A stretch of DNA of 64,000 nt from Dendrocalamus latiflorus (taxonomy: Eukaryota; Streptophyta; Magnoliopsida; Poales; Poaceae), in assembly GCA_017311315.1 (NCBI GenBank), contig CM029631.1, positions 11,813,910 to 11,877,909 on the forward strand, read 5' to 3'. Of this stretch, positions 46,879 through 60,100 are shown in pieces (positions within the stretch are counted from its first letter, which is position 1; every line of letters begins with the position of its first letter). The translations under genes were made by a program, and so were the position numbers. The notes below the pieces were generated by a model. It did no database searches and was not told the DNA's origin. It saw only the letters and a list, made by a program, of their open reading frames with translations.

Positions 46879-47132
46879 TGTTGTAGGGGTGCCCCCACCT
46901 AAGCCCAGCCGGCCTGCTAGAGGAATGTAAAGCCCAGAATAGGCCATGTGTAATGACATAAGTGCCCCTAAAGGGGGATACTCGGATGTAAGGGTGCAAT
47001 TGTAAAAAGCACTCCCCATGTGTATGTATATATGGAATACAGGCCATGGGGAAGACCCAGGCCATTACTCATCACTTTCTCCCAACTCTCCACTACCACC
47101 TCTCTCTCTCTGTTTGGTCTGTAACCACAACA
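46879..47132 (+). repeat. 3' LTR of the gypsy-type element
   Basis: 254 bp, paired with 40031-40283. Followed at once by the duplicated gtatt (47133-47137). Confidence 0.9.
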
Positions 47133-47137
47133 GTATT

Positions 47138-47960
47138 CATATCGGAAAAGACCGCATGTAACATGGACATGCGGTGCCGTTGGATGGCGTTGACATCCGT
47201 GCCCCCTCTCTCATCTCTATACCTTCCCCTGCTCCCCTCTCTCATCTCTATACCTTCTCCTCCTCTCTCTCTCTCTCTCGGCTCCGGCAAGCCCCGCTTC
47301 CTCCCCTAGGCCGAGCCGCCGGAACCCTCTGTTTGCGGGGTTTTCGGCGGCGTCGCGAAGGGGTTTCAGATGGGGGCTTAGACTCGCGGCAGCGACAGCG
47401 CGACCCAAGGAGGAAGAGGGGGAGGCCGAGAGAGAGGGACTGAAGCTGTGAAGGGGACAGGGGCAGCGGAGAGAGAAGATGCACGAACCTTTGAGCAATC
47501 GGATGGTCCATGACATCCATGTACAAGTGAGAAAGCCGACCACTTTCATATTCAACATTCATATTCAAAATTACGATCTATATCATTGTTGTCAGTTGAT
47601 TAACTAGTGCTCAGCTCTATCTTTAAATCAATCATCCAGAGAAGCAAGAAATCAAGGGAGAAAGGATCGGGTTTCCGTTCATTCGTCCACAGCAATTTTC
47701 TGTAGTCTGAATCCCAATCCAAACAACAATCTTGCAATTCTGCTACACTAACGAGCTGAACCTGAGCCCTAAGCCAAACAAAATGCTTCTTACAATATGA
47801 TGCAATGTGCCACATTCATAGGTAAGGCTACAAAACTTGTCAAGTGCAGCTGTTCCCAATCTTGCTCTCCATGCATTTCCAAAAGACGCTGCATTGAGTT
47901 CAAGTGCACACAGTATGAAATCAGCCATTTGGAATTCGTGCGTTACAGGCACCGTCTTAA
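47138..47960. other. Ca2+-ATPase 3' flank and intergenic
   Basis: CT-rich tracts at 47205-47280 and GC-rich text to 47480 carry no supported gene. About 47580-47960 is probably the 3' UTR of the Ca2+-ATPase, read from the minus strand. Confidence 0.4.
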
Positions 47961-50900
47961 TCAAGAGGATCCAACAGGGATCAGCTTGATGGCGGCGGCA
48001 ATGGGCATCCCGACAAGGCCGAGGAGCACGCTGGCAAGCCACTGGAGCTTGGTAAGAGGCGTCGTGTTGGCAAACTCGCCGAGGAACTGGACCATGATGA
48101 ACTGGAAGATGACCGTGCTGCTGAGGACGCCCATGAAGACGTAGTTCTTCAGCATGCCCTTGAGCACGTTGATCTTCTCCATCTCCCTGGAGCTTATCTC
48201 GTTGAACACCTGAAGAAATATCGTATAACACAGATCGGTAATAGTCCAAGCGGGCAGCTAAAAGAAGTAAAATATTATTTTGGACCTTTGACCGAACAGG
48301 TCTGCATGTTGGACTAGGCCCCTTCCACCAATTTCATAGTACCCCTCTTCTACCTCTGTTTATTTACCTGGTTATATTAGACTATATACTGCACTCTACG
48401 CTTTAAAGTTCGCTCAAGTTTTTCAAAATCATAACAAATTGCAAGAGAAAATAATGAAACTGCCCCGGTGAAAAACGCTACAACCTAATGTACGAAGCAA
48501 TAAAAAAAAGTCAGGGTGCATTTGCTAATCCAACAAAAGTGTGAAAAATAGTCTCGACTTGTCAACCAAGAGCAAAATCGTGACATCATTGTCCCCACCT
48601 TTGGAGAGAAAATTGAGCCCTATGGACATAACAAATAATCTCCTATTCCCACTTCATTCTTTTCTGTTTTTTCATCTCCTTCAAGTGCTACCCTACATGA
48701 AAGAAAATGGCTTGCTATGCTTTTTGTTCTCTCAGGTTATCCCCTAGCAAACATATCACTAGCGAAAGGGAGGATTTGCAGCAGTAGACATACCTGGCAG
48801 AAGACGAATGAGTTGAAAATAATTGTATTTAGCACAATATCAGCATCAGAGCCTCCAAGCCCAAACAAATTTTCCCCTTGCATCTGGAGATACCACATGA
48901 CAACAAATTGGTATAAAGACTGCCCCAAAATGTTCCTCCACATTACATTTGTGATGAATTTCCCTGTTCTTCCTACTGGCTCTCTCTTCATCAAGTCATC
49001 ATTAGGTGGTTCGGTGGCTAATGCAAGAGCTCCAAGGGTGTCCATGATCATGTTGACCCAAAGAAGTTGAACAGCTGTCAGTGGTGCATTTCCTGGAATT
49101 GCAAGTGTAAATAATCAGACGGGGAAATCTAAAGATAACAGAGAATCATCAAGGCTAGGAGGTATACCTGTGAAGCAAGCTGAGGAGAAGTTAACTAGTA
49201 ACGCCACAACATTAACAGTCAGCTGAAACTGCACAAACTTTTGAATGTTGATGTAAACAGAGCGTCCCCATTTGGCAACAGTAACAATTGTAGAGAAATT
49301 GTCATCCAGAATGATGACATCAGCACTCTCTTTGGCCACCTGAATAAGCTTGCATTAGGTCTATTGGATGGCATGAATAAGAATAGCAAGGATGTGATAT
49401 CAAATTAGCAATATTCAGGTCCAGTAAGCCTCAATAAATTTCTGTAAGAGATCTCATTGTGTAATTGCATGTATTACATAACACAATACGTCATGATATA
49501 TCTGCAAGCTAATTGATACCACTTATTGGTTTGGCCTCTTTTATGATTACGCATTCTCACCTCAGTCCCAGCGATGCCCATTGCAAGTCCAATATCTGCT
49601 TCATGCAGGGCAGGAGCATCATTTGTGCCATCACCGGTAACAGCAACAACTTCATTGAATGTTGTGCGCAAATGCTTTACAAGTGTATGTTTGTCAAGTG
49701 GTGATGATCGGGCCATTACCTTTAATACACAGAATTACCAGGAGATGAGACTTGTAGACAGATGATAAACTTTTAAAAGTCAATAAGATATTATATACAC
49801 AGCAAACCTGGATTTTTGGAATCAGCTTAAGGAGTTCTTCAAGACTTTTCTCTCTGAACTCTGGTCCCTCAATAGCCAGACCATCTTCAGTAAGTATACC
49901 ACATTCACGAGCGATCGCCTTTGCCGTATATATGTTGTCACCTGTGACCATTCTCACCATAATTCCAGCAGACCGGCAAGTTGCAACAGACTCTCTCACA
50001 CCTGGGCGAACAGGATCTTTAATGCCTACAATGCCAATGCATGTATACCCTTGCAGCGGTATTTGCTCGTCAACAGCAAAGCCTTCTTCCATTTCCATAT
50101 AAGCAAGGCACAATGTCCTAAGAGCTTCATTAGCAAAACTTTCAATAATACCACTAAGCTTGTCTGCAGTTGTTTTATCAAGCGGAGTAACACCACCTGT
50201 CTCATCTATGAACTTATCACAGGCAGCCAAGACTATTTCTGAAGCACCTTTACAATGTGCACGGCGTCGTCCTCCAGGAAGCTCAAGAATGACACTCATC
50301 CTCTTTTTTGTTGAATTAAAAGGTTCCACTTTCACAATCTTAGTTTCATCACGTTTTGCCTTAAAATCTCCACCTAGTGACAATGCAAACTCCAATAAAG
50401 CTGTCTCTGTTGGGGTACCCAGGATCTGATATTTTCCATCTTGGTTAATCACAACCTCAGCACCTGTATTGTTAAATATTGACTCCAGAATAGTTTCGAT
50501 AACAATCTCTGGAAGTTCAGAACACAGCTTAGATGCATTCTGAGGGATGTTAACTTCCTTGATGTTTCCACAAATGCAGGCCTTGACAACAGTCATATGA
50601 TTGGTCGTCAGTGTTCCTGTCTTGTCGCTGCAGATGGTAGTAGCTGAGCCCATAGTTTCACATGCAGCTAAGTGGCGAACCAGTGCCTTGTCATTCATCA
50701 TTTTCTTCATTGCAAACGCAAGGCTCAACGTGACTGCTAAGGGCAATCCCTCAGGAACAGCAACAACAACAATAGTAACCGCAATAGCAAAATGCTCCAA
50801 CATCTCCAGTGCATCATCTCCTGACCAGCTTAAAAGCAGCCCCTCGTGGTACTTCTTGCTGATTAACCCTTGAGACAGGACAATGAAAGTTATGACTGCG

Positions 50901-53047
50901 AAAAATAGACCAATCTTTCCTATAATAGTTGCAACTCCATTAAGCTTGACCTGCAGTGGGGTTTCATCATCCCCACCTTCACTGAGAGTAGCCATAAGTT
51001 TTCCCCATTGGGTTCGCATTCCAACTGTTGTAACCAGCATCTTGCATGACCCATCTTGGACTTTGGTCCCCGACAAAAGAAAAGGGTTATCTTCATTTAC
51101 ATCAACAGGTTCACTCTCGCCAGTTAGGCTAGATTCATTAATCAACAGAGAGAACCCAGAAATGAAGAGCCCATCTGCAGGAACCTGATCTCCAATTGAT
51201 AGATGGACAACATCTCCAGGAAGAAGGTCATATATCGATAGTCTTTGTCTAAAACCATTCCTTGTAACTTGTACTTGAATTTTCCTTTTCTCCTTGTCCA
51301 GGTCCTTGAATTGCAGCGACTGCCGATAGTCACTTGTAGCAGTAACAAACACAACCAACAGGATACTTGCAACAATTCCGAGGCCATCATGAGCACCTTT
51401 AGGCCATCCTTCCATCGCAATGCCAACAACCAACGATACAAAGGCACAGACAGCAAGAATTATAAGAGTTGTGTCTTGAAGTGCTTCCCACACAAACACC
51501 CAGAAACTGCGGACCTCATTTTCTGTGAATTTGTTTATTCCATATATGTCTTGCCTGCGCTTAATGCTGTCCTCAGCTGTACTTAGCCCATCTGTCGGCG
51601 ATGTTGCAAGCTTGTCTGCTATTCCAGCAACTCCACCATGGATGATCAACTTTTTACTATCATGGCCCTCAACAATGGACCCCAGCTCATCGGCGCAAAT
51701 CTGAAACCCTGCAGCCTTGACTTCTTCAGGGACAACATACTCACTTTGAAGTGAAAGGCCTGAGTATATGTGTTTGTCAGCAGTATGCTTAGATACCAGA
51801 ATTGATCAAAACTAGAGCGAAAACATGAAGTCATAATATGAAAAAATCAATTCTTACCATGTATAAACTGAAGTGCAGCTTTCGACACCAGCACAGCAAC
51901 CCGCAACTTCTCCTGTCACACACCCACAGTATGAATTTCAGTAACCCCTTAAAATAAGCGTAGAAGAGAAGCTAGTATGTAGTATGAGGGTGGCAACACT
52001 GGCACCCCAAATTTCCATGTTTAACCATTTCATGGTCTATTTGGGAATGCCAAGCTACGTGGCTGCGCTGTGGGGTTAAGAAAGCTACAGAAGGTTTATG
52101 GCATACCAAGTAAGATGGGGTGCTATTGTGATGCTTCTAAAAACAATTCAAAAGTAGCCACTCCCAATAACGAAAAATGGGTTTGGTAAACCGAGGTTAC
52201 TACTAACTCACAATATCGAAAAATGGGTTTGCTAAACCAAGGTTAGTGCTACTAACACACAGTGCGGAGACGGCATGTTGCAGCAATGTCAAACTAGTTA
52301 AGTAGTTGAAGGTGGACACTCCCAATATCAGGAATGGGTTTGGTAAACCAAGGTTAGCGCTACTAACACACGGTGCAAAAATGGCATGTTGTAGCAATGT
52401 CAAACTAGGTAAGTATGAATGATCTCTCCTTGCTCAACAACAAACATCGATACCCCAAATAACAACCACACAATTTTGACTATGCCATTGCCCCCCTCCA
52501 CTGATCCCACAAACCCTAAGTAACTCCAACATCCCAAATGCTCCAACCAAACACCCAAAAAATTGCTAAATTCACTTGAAAACCCCCTCTCACACTCCAC
52601 CCCAACATCGCGCCCTCTTAAGCCCAGCTGAATCAAGCGCACTGATGTGATCTCACTCGGCGTAAACCCTAGAAACCCGGACCCGCTAACTAACCCGGCA
52701 CCAGATCACACAACCATATCGCAGATCCCAGCGTGAAAGCCGCATCGCGAACCCCTGGATACACTCCCTCCCTCCCACACACCCGCGGAATTGAGCAGGA
52801 GAAGCGGCGGCGGCGGATTCCAAGCAGCGGCAGCGGAGGAGGAGAGAGGGAAGGAAGGCGGCGCACATACGTGGTTGGCGTGCTTGATGGCCTGCGCCTC
52901 GCCGCGCTTGTCGAGGTTGGCGGTGAAGCGGAACCGGCGCTTGGGGTTCTTTACGACGCTGCAGAGCTTGCGCCACCGCCGCAGCGCCTCCTCCTCCGAG
53001 TTCTTGGCCTTGACGCCCCCGAAGTTTTCCTCCAGGTAGCTCTCCAT
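47961..53047 (-). CDS. ACA: Autoinhibited P2B-type Ca2+-ATPase, seven exons, intact
   Basis: Pumps Ca2+ out of the cytosol using ATP; relieved of autoinhibition by calmodulin. Exons in gene order: 53047-52871, 51912-51858, 51759-49808, 49719-49561, 49339-49168, 49092-48794, 48209-47961. All are GT-AG and in frame, giving 1020 residues, the usual family size. The N-terminus MESYLEENFGGVKAKNSEEE and the basic/aromatic RRWRKLCSVVKNPKRRFRF match the autoinhibitory, calmodulin-binding region of the ACA1/2/7 group. Later come the actuator TGES (about 290), M4 VAVPEGLPLAVTLSLAFAMK (Ca2+ site), the phosphorylation motif CSDKTGTLTTNHMTVV with Asp456, the nucleotide-domain KGASEIVLAACD, and hinge VTGDGTNDAPALHEAD (about 756). 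The last exon encodes the final membrane helices and ends IKLIPVGSS. The start was chosen over an upstream in-frame ATG (53090-53092) because MESYLEENFG is the family start. Cellular membrane cannot be decided from sequence. Confidence 0.95.
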
Positions 53048-54779
53048 CCCCCCGCCTCCTCCTCCGCCGCACCGCTCCGATTCCTCGCTCACCTCGACTC
53101 AAACCCCAGCCAACCCCGCGCGCGCGCACGGACGGGGTGGGAATATGGGATAGCGAGGGAAGGGGAGAGGAGCGGGCGAGTACTCAGGGGCGGGTGGGAA
53201 TCGCGTAGCAGTGGTAGGTTTGCGTTGGATTCTCTGGCTGCCGGGGGGGAGGGACGGAGGATGGTGGAGGAAGGTGGGCGGAAATGGGGGACGACGCTGA
53301 CGTCTTTTGGCTTCACGTCTCTCCCGGGTTTTCCTCCGAGTTTTTGCCATATTACTGCTGCATCCCATCGTACCCGACAAATATCATTATAACACAACTT
53401 TATTGTAATAATTTTTTTAATTTTTAATACCATTATAATCTCCTCCACGTGTAGCCGAATGGTCGATATAATATTTGTATATATATTGTTGGTCAAAGCG
53501 ACTGCATGCATTAGGATGTCAATTTCTTCTGGATGGACCAAGTAAACGGCAAGTTTTCATCCACCGGCTCTCTCTTTTTGACCACTAGAAACATGAACAC
53601 ATGTGTTCTCGCCCAACCACCGTCCACCGATTATGAAAAAAGGCAAAAGGAAGCTAGAGATTCTCTTGTTTCGGAACAAAAAGGCATAGACTTTTCAATC
53701 AAAAAGGAAGAAAATCAGGAGGAACAAGCAAAAAAAAAAAAAGGCATGCAAGTCGTGGAACACGGACATTTTGAATCAAACAAACAAAAAGAAAAATCCC
53801 ATCCATCCTTTGCATCTGGATCGCTCGCAGAGTCCCGGACGTGTCAGTTTCTATCTCTACTCGACCAATCCTTGTCTCGCTCGCGTCAGTTTCTTTCTTT
53901 TTTACTATCCGATCAGATCTGCTCTGCAGCCGGTCGTGTCTTTCTTTCTTCTTTCTTTTTTGAAGCCCGGTGTCTCACGCGTCCTTGGCTCCTTGCAGAT
54001 GCCGGCCATGTGAACCTCGCCACAAATCATTGGTGCCAAATGTCATCTTCTTACAGGCAGATCAAGCGGCACTGACCATACTATAACCTCCTCCAGGTTA
54101 TCTACCATCCCCAACGACCAGGAAATGAGACCTCTTTTTTTTTCTAGAGAAGGCCAGGGGATGAGACCTGGCAAAGATACGGTGATGAAAGCAATAGGCA
54201 TCGAAAAGAAATGCCTCACAAAAACACAAAAAAGGGGGAAGAAAAAAAAGATGGACGGGTCCAAACGAGATTCCCTTTCGCTAAGACTTTGAAACTCTGC
54301 CTGCAGCGAACTGCCGTACAACCAAGGAACGCAGAGCACGACAGCGAAAAAGTCAAGTTTCCATGGGTCTCTGTTAGAAGCAATTGGTGTGGATAGGAAC
54401 GGGTAATCTATTTCATATTTTTTTTAGAGATGAACATGGATTGTGCTGGATACGATTTTTCTATTTCGTATTCGTTCCATAAGCTTTCCGACGGTCGGTC
54501 GGATGAAAATTATCCGCTTCTTTTGCATCTCTACATAGGACATTGAACAGTATGAGTGCAATCAAAACGAACATGAAGAGACTAATCGTTGAGACATTGA
54601 AGGAAAAACACTTAGTGTTCCCCGTTTGTTTACATGTGACAATACGTCTATCTGTTATCTTATTCCTGATGAAATCTACGAGGACATTTTAGTAATTTCT
54701 CAATTAGAGAAAAGAATAAAATGGAAAAGGAAAAGAAATTGGTGGGGCCCACCTGTCAGTGAGAGGAGGCGAAGGGTTA
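53048..54779. other. Ca2+-ATPase promoter/leader and intergenic
   Basis: 53048-53350 is GC-rich and likely holds the leader and promoter of the minus-strand Ca2+-ATPase; no clear TATA was found. Beyond it no gene is supported. At about 54390-54530 hAT-like phrases (gaacgggtaat, gaaaattatccgcttc, tgcatctcta) suggest a degraded MITE without definable ends. Confidence 0.4.
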
Positions 54780-57169
54780 ACCCTAGCGCGCTCTCTCTCT
54801 CACGCGCGCGCGTGGGGAAGCAGTTTGCTTCCAGCTGTTTTGGAGGCAGGCGACGAGGCAACGCCGGAGGCGCGAGCTAGCTCGGGTCCTTAGGGGTCGG
54901 CCGTTCGTGGCCACCGCATCTCATGGAGTTGTTCTCCTCCTTAAATGTGGCCTCCTCTTCTTCCAAAAAGAGTGAATAGAAATCTAACTTTCCCTTCTAA
55001 TTTATGCTTCTTCCTCTCCGATTCTTGGTCTTGATCTTGGAGGGGATTTAGGGTTTTGGCGCCACAGGTCTTGGTGGTGAACCCTTGATCCTCTGTGCGC
55101 ATATCCCCTTGGTTTCCCTTGAGCACTGCATCATCTGTGTGTTTTTTGGTTGGAGGGAAAACTAAGGCTTGTGTTGTCGATTCCCGTGGAGATCAACTTT
55201 GGCTTGACCGTGAGGAGTGTTGTGATACTTGGTGTTCTTGGGTGCACTTTCGGTGATCTTGAGCGGCATCCCCTGTACCTCCACTTTGTTACTCCGCTAT
55301 GTCTCGGATTACGAAGAATGGCATTGTATCTCCGACAACCTCATCTATCTTGCGCAGCACAGCAAGGCGATTGGTTTTCTGGGGACAACGCCGCTAGACG
55401 TGCCTTGCCTGGTTCATCTCAGTGGCTTTGACTACCATCGGCTCTGTGAGTATCTCAGTTTCCTATTAATTACTAGTATTGTGAGCTGTGCCTGTTAATT
55501 TCTTTCTGTGATCTTGACTGGCACCGGGAGACTTTGCTGGTAATCTATGTGGGCTCGGTTTAGTTGCTCGATGATGATATTTGTCTATTACCAAGATTGA
55601 ATTGATAATCTAGTTTCGATTGATCTCTAATATTGATGCTTACCGCTGAGCTTGGTCATTGACAGTTAGTCGTGATGTTTCATTTCCAGTTCTGTGATCT
55701 CTAGTAATTTTGCAGTACTCAGCTACATGTTATCAGCACATTAGAAGTGTACTTTACTTTCTTTGAGGTTTTGTGGTCATGTTCTGTATATGTTGATCTT
55801 GTTTCTAATGCTGTCAGCAGTACTGCTTTATTGAGGTCATTCCATTTTGCTATTCTTTTATTTGGCAGCATGTGTGTTGGCAGTTTTCTATGAATATTCA
55901 GCAAAGGCATAATTTAGAGCTCAATATATAAGCTTTGATTATTATTTCCACTTTGTGAAGAGTATAGACAAGTATTGAGAAGGCCAAGATTTTTGTCTTG
56001 AACAACTCTACAACTGAGAACAAATAATCACATTAAAACATGAGCTTTTTGCTGGTTTTAATTAATTACTTACTCTATACCTTGAGTATATTATCCTTTA
56101 AATGTCTTGGAGGATTTACATATTATCATGTTAATTTTGACATTTATATGTTGTTGGATATATGCTTTAGTCAGGTTTATTTTTGCTGGAATTAGATCTG
56201 AATTCTTGCTAAAACTGCTATTATTGCAACAGTTCCTAAGTAAAGTCAGTCAAGTCACAACAAACTTACTCATATCACTTGAAATACAGATATATACGGA
56301 CGGATATCACTCATCCCGTATCATATTCCATATTTTTTCTTCAAAGCCGGAGTTGAACATGGATAGTGTTGAATACCTATTTATCCCTTCCGTACTCGCT
56401 TCGTTAGTCTTTGATCGGTCGAACTAAAATTATCCGCTCTATTTACACTCTATGGGCCATTGGCTTGTTGTTTCCTTTCCTTTTCTAGCTGCTCGCTGCA
56501 AGTGCGATGTGAAAACCACATTAATACCTGTCCTGAATCAGCTAGTATATAGTTGCAATGTACTGCAGCTTACATGATACAGGTCATGCAGTGAACAAGG
56601 ATCATGTTGTGTGCAGGACATCCATGTGTCAGTCAGACAAGTAAATGGCTGAATTCTGCTGCAAGGTGAAGCAAGGCAGGCAATGTTCTACCTTCCTCTG
56701 CAACGGCAGTTCAGAGAGATTGCCAACTTTGTAGCACAAGTTAAGAGTGGCATGCCTTCCTCTGCTGAGATTTGTAGGTGCAGTACGGTCATTGTCTTCT
56801 CGAGTGTTGCATGAGATGAACAAAATTGAGCCGGGGATTTCAAGAACCCAAACAAAAAGGGAAAGAAAAAGAAAGGGGACAAATGGGGATATGATCGATC
56901 TGGATCTAACCTGAAACATCGCAGAATGTCACAACAGCTGCATGTGGCATGATGCACCACATGCACACACCCGTGCTCAAATGAACGCACATGCGCACAG
57001 AGCACTCATTCGCTCTAGCTCCAGCATCCATGGAGGCTTGCAGAACTACATCCACATCCATTGTACATACGAGTCTCAAGAAAACAAGCACATCCTACAG
57101 CAGCTCTACCACAGGTTCCATAGAACAAAACCGAGCTGATTCTCGCGAAAAACTCGCAAGACGGTCCGT
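54780..57169. other. Possible non-coding transcription unit (about 54780-55500) and intergenic
   Basis: 54780-55150 looks like a plant 5' exon on the plus strand: a CT-rich initiator-like tract (gctctctctctctcacgcgcg), then a GC-to-AT decline and 'ggggatttagggttttgg'. Open frames at 55150-55498 overlap in two registers and match no family I know. From 55500 on the DNA is AT-rich. Around 56285-56445 (acggacggatatcactcatc ... aaaattatccgctctattta) lies a second degraded hAT-like fragment related to that at 54390. Nothing else is recognised. Confidence 0.3.
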
Positions 57170-60100
57170 CTAATCGGAATCCGACGTCAGCTCGGTCTCA
57201 GGGTAGAACGCCCGGAGCATCTTGGACAGGTGCTCTCCCATGTCCTCGACCTCCTCCTTCCCAAATCCCCAGTCACGGAGGACCTGAGACCCGACCCCGC
57301 CCCTTGCCGCGCCATGCCTCTGAAGGCTTAGCGACCGCCTCTCTATGAAAGGCAGGATGGCGTTGCTCGACCTTAGACGTGCCGCCATCGGTATCGACTC
57401 AACGTCGAGAGAACCCTTTGGCCGGGTCCCTTCTGAATGATCGCTGAGGACCTCGCCGTGCCGGCCTATGTTGCTCCTGAAGATGGATGGAAATGGGAGG
57501 GGGATTGGGAGGGGGCAGAGTGATACTGAGAGATGAGAGAACTTTGGTTTTGTGGCTCTGCCGTCATAAGCTGAACACACACAGTCCTTCACTTGTGACA
57601 TTGAAGCCCTTTGCCCGACTGTATCAACAAATTTACATTAAGTATTTGTACTTCTAGATGTAACCGTGCAAGAAGGTTTTAATTATGCCTTGAATATTGT
57701 GAAATGTTAGCTAATAAGTAACACTAGAAAAAAAAAAGAACTCCAGTAGCAACTAGCGTGACAGACAATAAGACTAAAATGGATACCAAGGCATAAGATA
57801 AGGCAAACCTGCATCCAGAGCTCCATGAATCACCAGTGATTCAACAGAATAAGGATCTTCATCTTCATCACTGATTTCAGGGGTCAAAGAATGCAGATTC
57901 TTCTGCATGTTCCCCAGATCATTTCTATCTGTAAAATTAGGAGCACGCAGTTAGCAAGCAACATTAGATTTTCATTTAAGTCAGATCAAACAGGGCAGCT
58001 ATTGTATACCTGTCAAGGAAGGGGCAGGCATTGCTACATCCAGAGCAGTAACCATGTTCTGCCGACCTTGATCAGATATCATGTGCACAAGTTCACCAAT
58101 ACCAATATTACCACAAGAATGTGCCAAATTTGAAGCTGGGCGGACGTTTTGTAGTCTAAATGGAACAGTAACTGAATGTATTGCTGCAGCACAAATGGCA
58201 CCGGAGTGGAATGGTTTCTCATCTTGTATAGAAAGCAAAGGTGACAGGTAACCTAATGAAATGAAGTTAAATGAACATTGTTACCTGAACAATTTAGAAT
58301 AAGCTTTTGTATGCACATGAAAATAATTTTGTATGGAAAATGTTTGAAGAAATAAATAGACAAATGCTAGTAAAGCTGCTTTATACTAGGAGAACAATTA
58401 AGAATGAACTTTTGTATACCCATGAAAATAACTTCGTATGGATAATGTGAGAAAAGATAAATAGACATATGCTAGTAAATCTGCTTTATACTAGAATGAG
58501 CGCTGCATTCACACACATATATATACAAACAGTATGTACAGGTGAGTTAATGAGTTGATATTTAATGGAAACTGCGATCAAGTGCAATGTTTTCAGCATA
58601 AGATCAATGCACAGGAATATAAACAACAGCGATTCACAGATCACCTGAACATGCTAGAATGGAAATTTTTCAGAAAAGCACAAAATCGAATGTGGTAGTC
58701 TGGTAAATGAAAGCGTACTTCTACTTAGAGAAGGCAGTCCTATTGGAACCATCAGATTGCAAAAGGATGAAAGTTTTGAAAATGAAACGGCATCATGCAA
58801 AGATCTTGTAGTGGACTCCCTTTGATTCCTGGATGATACATGGGTGGCTGGATCCCTCACACAATAAAGCAATACAGGTGTGTTTGTGTAATCATCGGCA
58901 ATGTTCTCCAAATACTGTGCAGCTACACTGGAAAAACCTCCTGAATCATCCACAATAAACTGGATGCCCTGTAGTAAATTATGAATTAACTAATTTCAAA
59001 TTTTAAGACCTCAACAAAATGCATGATTTGAAAAGTCCTACAAAAAACACTGATTGCATGAGTGAACATAGCCTGTAGTATAACCGTAAATGGAGTGTTC
59101 ATCAATAGTAAATTGGGGAAAAGATAGGACCTGAATATGGTCACATTCTTCAACAAAGAACCTTAGCCTCTCATTCATCTCCTCTATGTGAGACCATTCT
59201 GAAACTACCTCCCATGCAGTCCCATAATTATCGAACTTGTCAAAGTCTGTCCATGACCCATGCAACTCATACAAGCTCTGAGGGTGATACTGAACCTTCG
59301 AATAATCAGTCCAAAAGTTGACACCATTCTCTAGGCATTCAACCAGGTCCTTATCTTCAACACTTTTCTGGGTGTTGTTCCCACCACTGCTAGTGCTTGG
59401 GTTCTGCTCTTGTTCAGCTAAGCTTTGCAGAAACAAGTTCCGACCATGAGGTTTTGCTACCGATCTTGTTACATTTCCAGACCTACATTAAATGGAGTTA
59501 AACTCATCAAAGTACTCCATGAGCTTGATACATTATTTCACAGTAGGTGCTCTCTAACTGGAGTTAACTTGTCAGCAATGTTTTAAATCGCCGGAGATAG
59601 CGGCCGCTATAGCCGGAAATAGCGGCCGGGCGGCAACAACGCTAGGATAATGTACTTTTGCCGCTACGTGATCTTTTGCGCTAATAACCGCTATTAGCGC
59701 GCTATTTCCGCTAAACATGCAAGAAACTTAGCGCATCTGCTGATTTTCTTTGGAGGAAGAATGTCCCAGTCGCCAACTCGCCATACATGCTGCCAGATTG
59801 CTGTAAATTGCCATTTGATTTTGCCGATGCAGTGTATATCTGGTTTTGTGCTATTTGATCGGTGTTGTGTTGTCGATGAGAAGTTGAGAACCAATGTTTT
59901 AAATTGCCTCGGCATGAGAACTGAGAACTGACACTGAGAAGGCCGTTTTAAACTGCAGTGTATTCATCTAGTTTTGTGCTATTTGAGTGGTGCTATTTGA
60001 ATATCTGATGCTATATTGCTGTTTGAATATCTGGTTTTGCTATTTGAATACCTGGTTTTGCTGTTCTGTTTTTCACTTTTTTTCCAAAACCGCTAAATGC

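Larger units (their letters stand above)
40031..47132 (+). mobile_element. Complete non-autonomous gypsy-type LTR retrotransposon, 7.1 kb
   Basis: Near-identical LTRs lie at 40031-40283 and 46879-47132, starting TGTTGTAGGGG and ending CAACA (CAATA in the 5' copy). They are flanked by a perfect 5-bp duplication gtatt (40026-40030 and 47133-47137). Directly after the 5' LTR comes GTTGGCGTCGTCCGTGG, the position and style of a gypsy primer-binding site. The inside has a frameshifted gag, five blocks of tandem repeats and an antisense coiled-coil ORF, but no protease, RT or integrase. The family label gypsy comes from gag. The similar LTRs suggest a fairly recent insertion. Confidence 0.88.

Noticed and set aside
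50601..51188. Plus-strand open frames over the Ca2+-ATPase
   Set aside because: Shadows of the long third exon on the minus strand.
53533..54075. 180-residue plus-strand open frame
   Set aside because: Lys/Phe/Ser-rich text over poly-A and poly-pyrimidine tracts with an overlapping second frame; no family signature.
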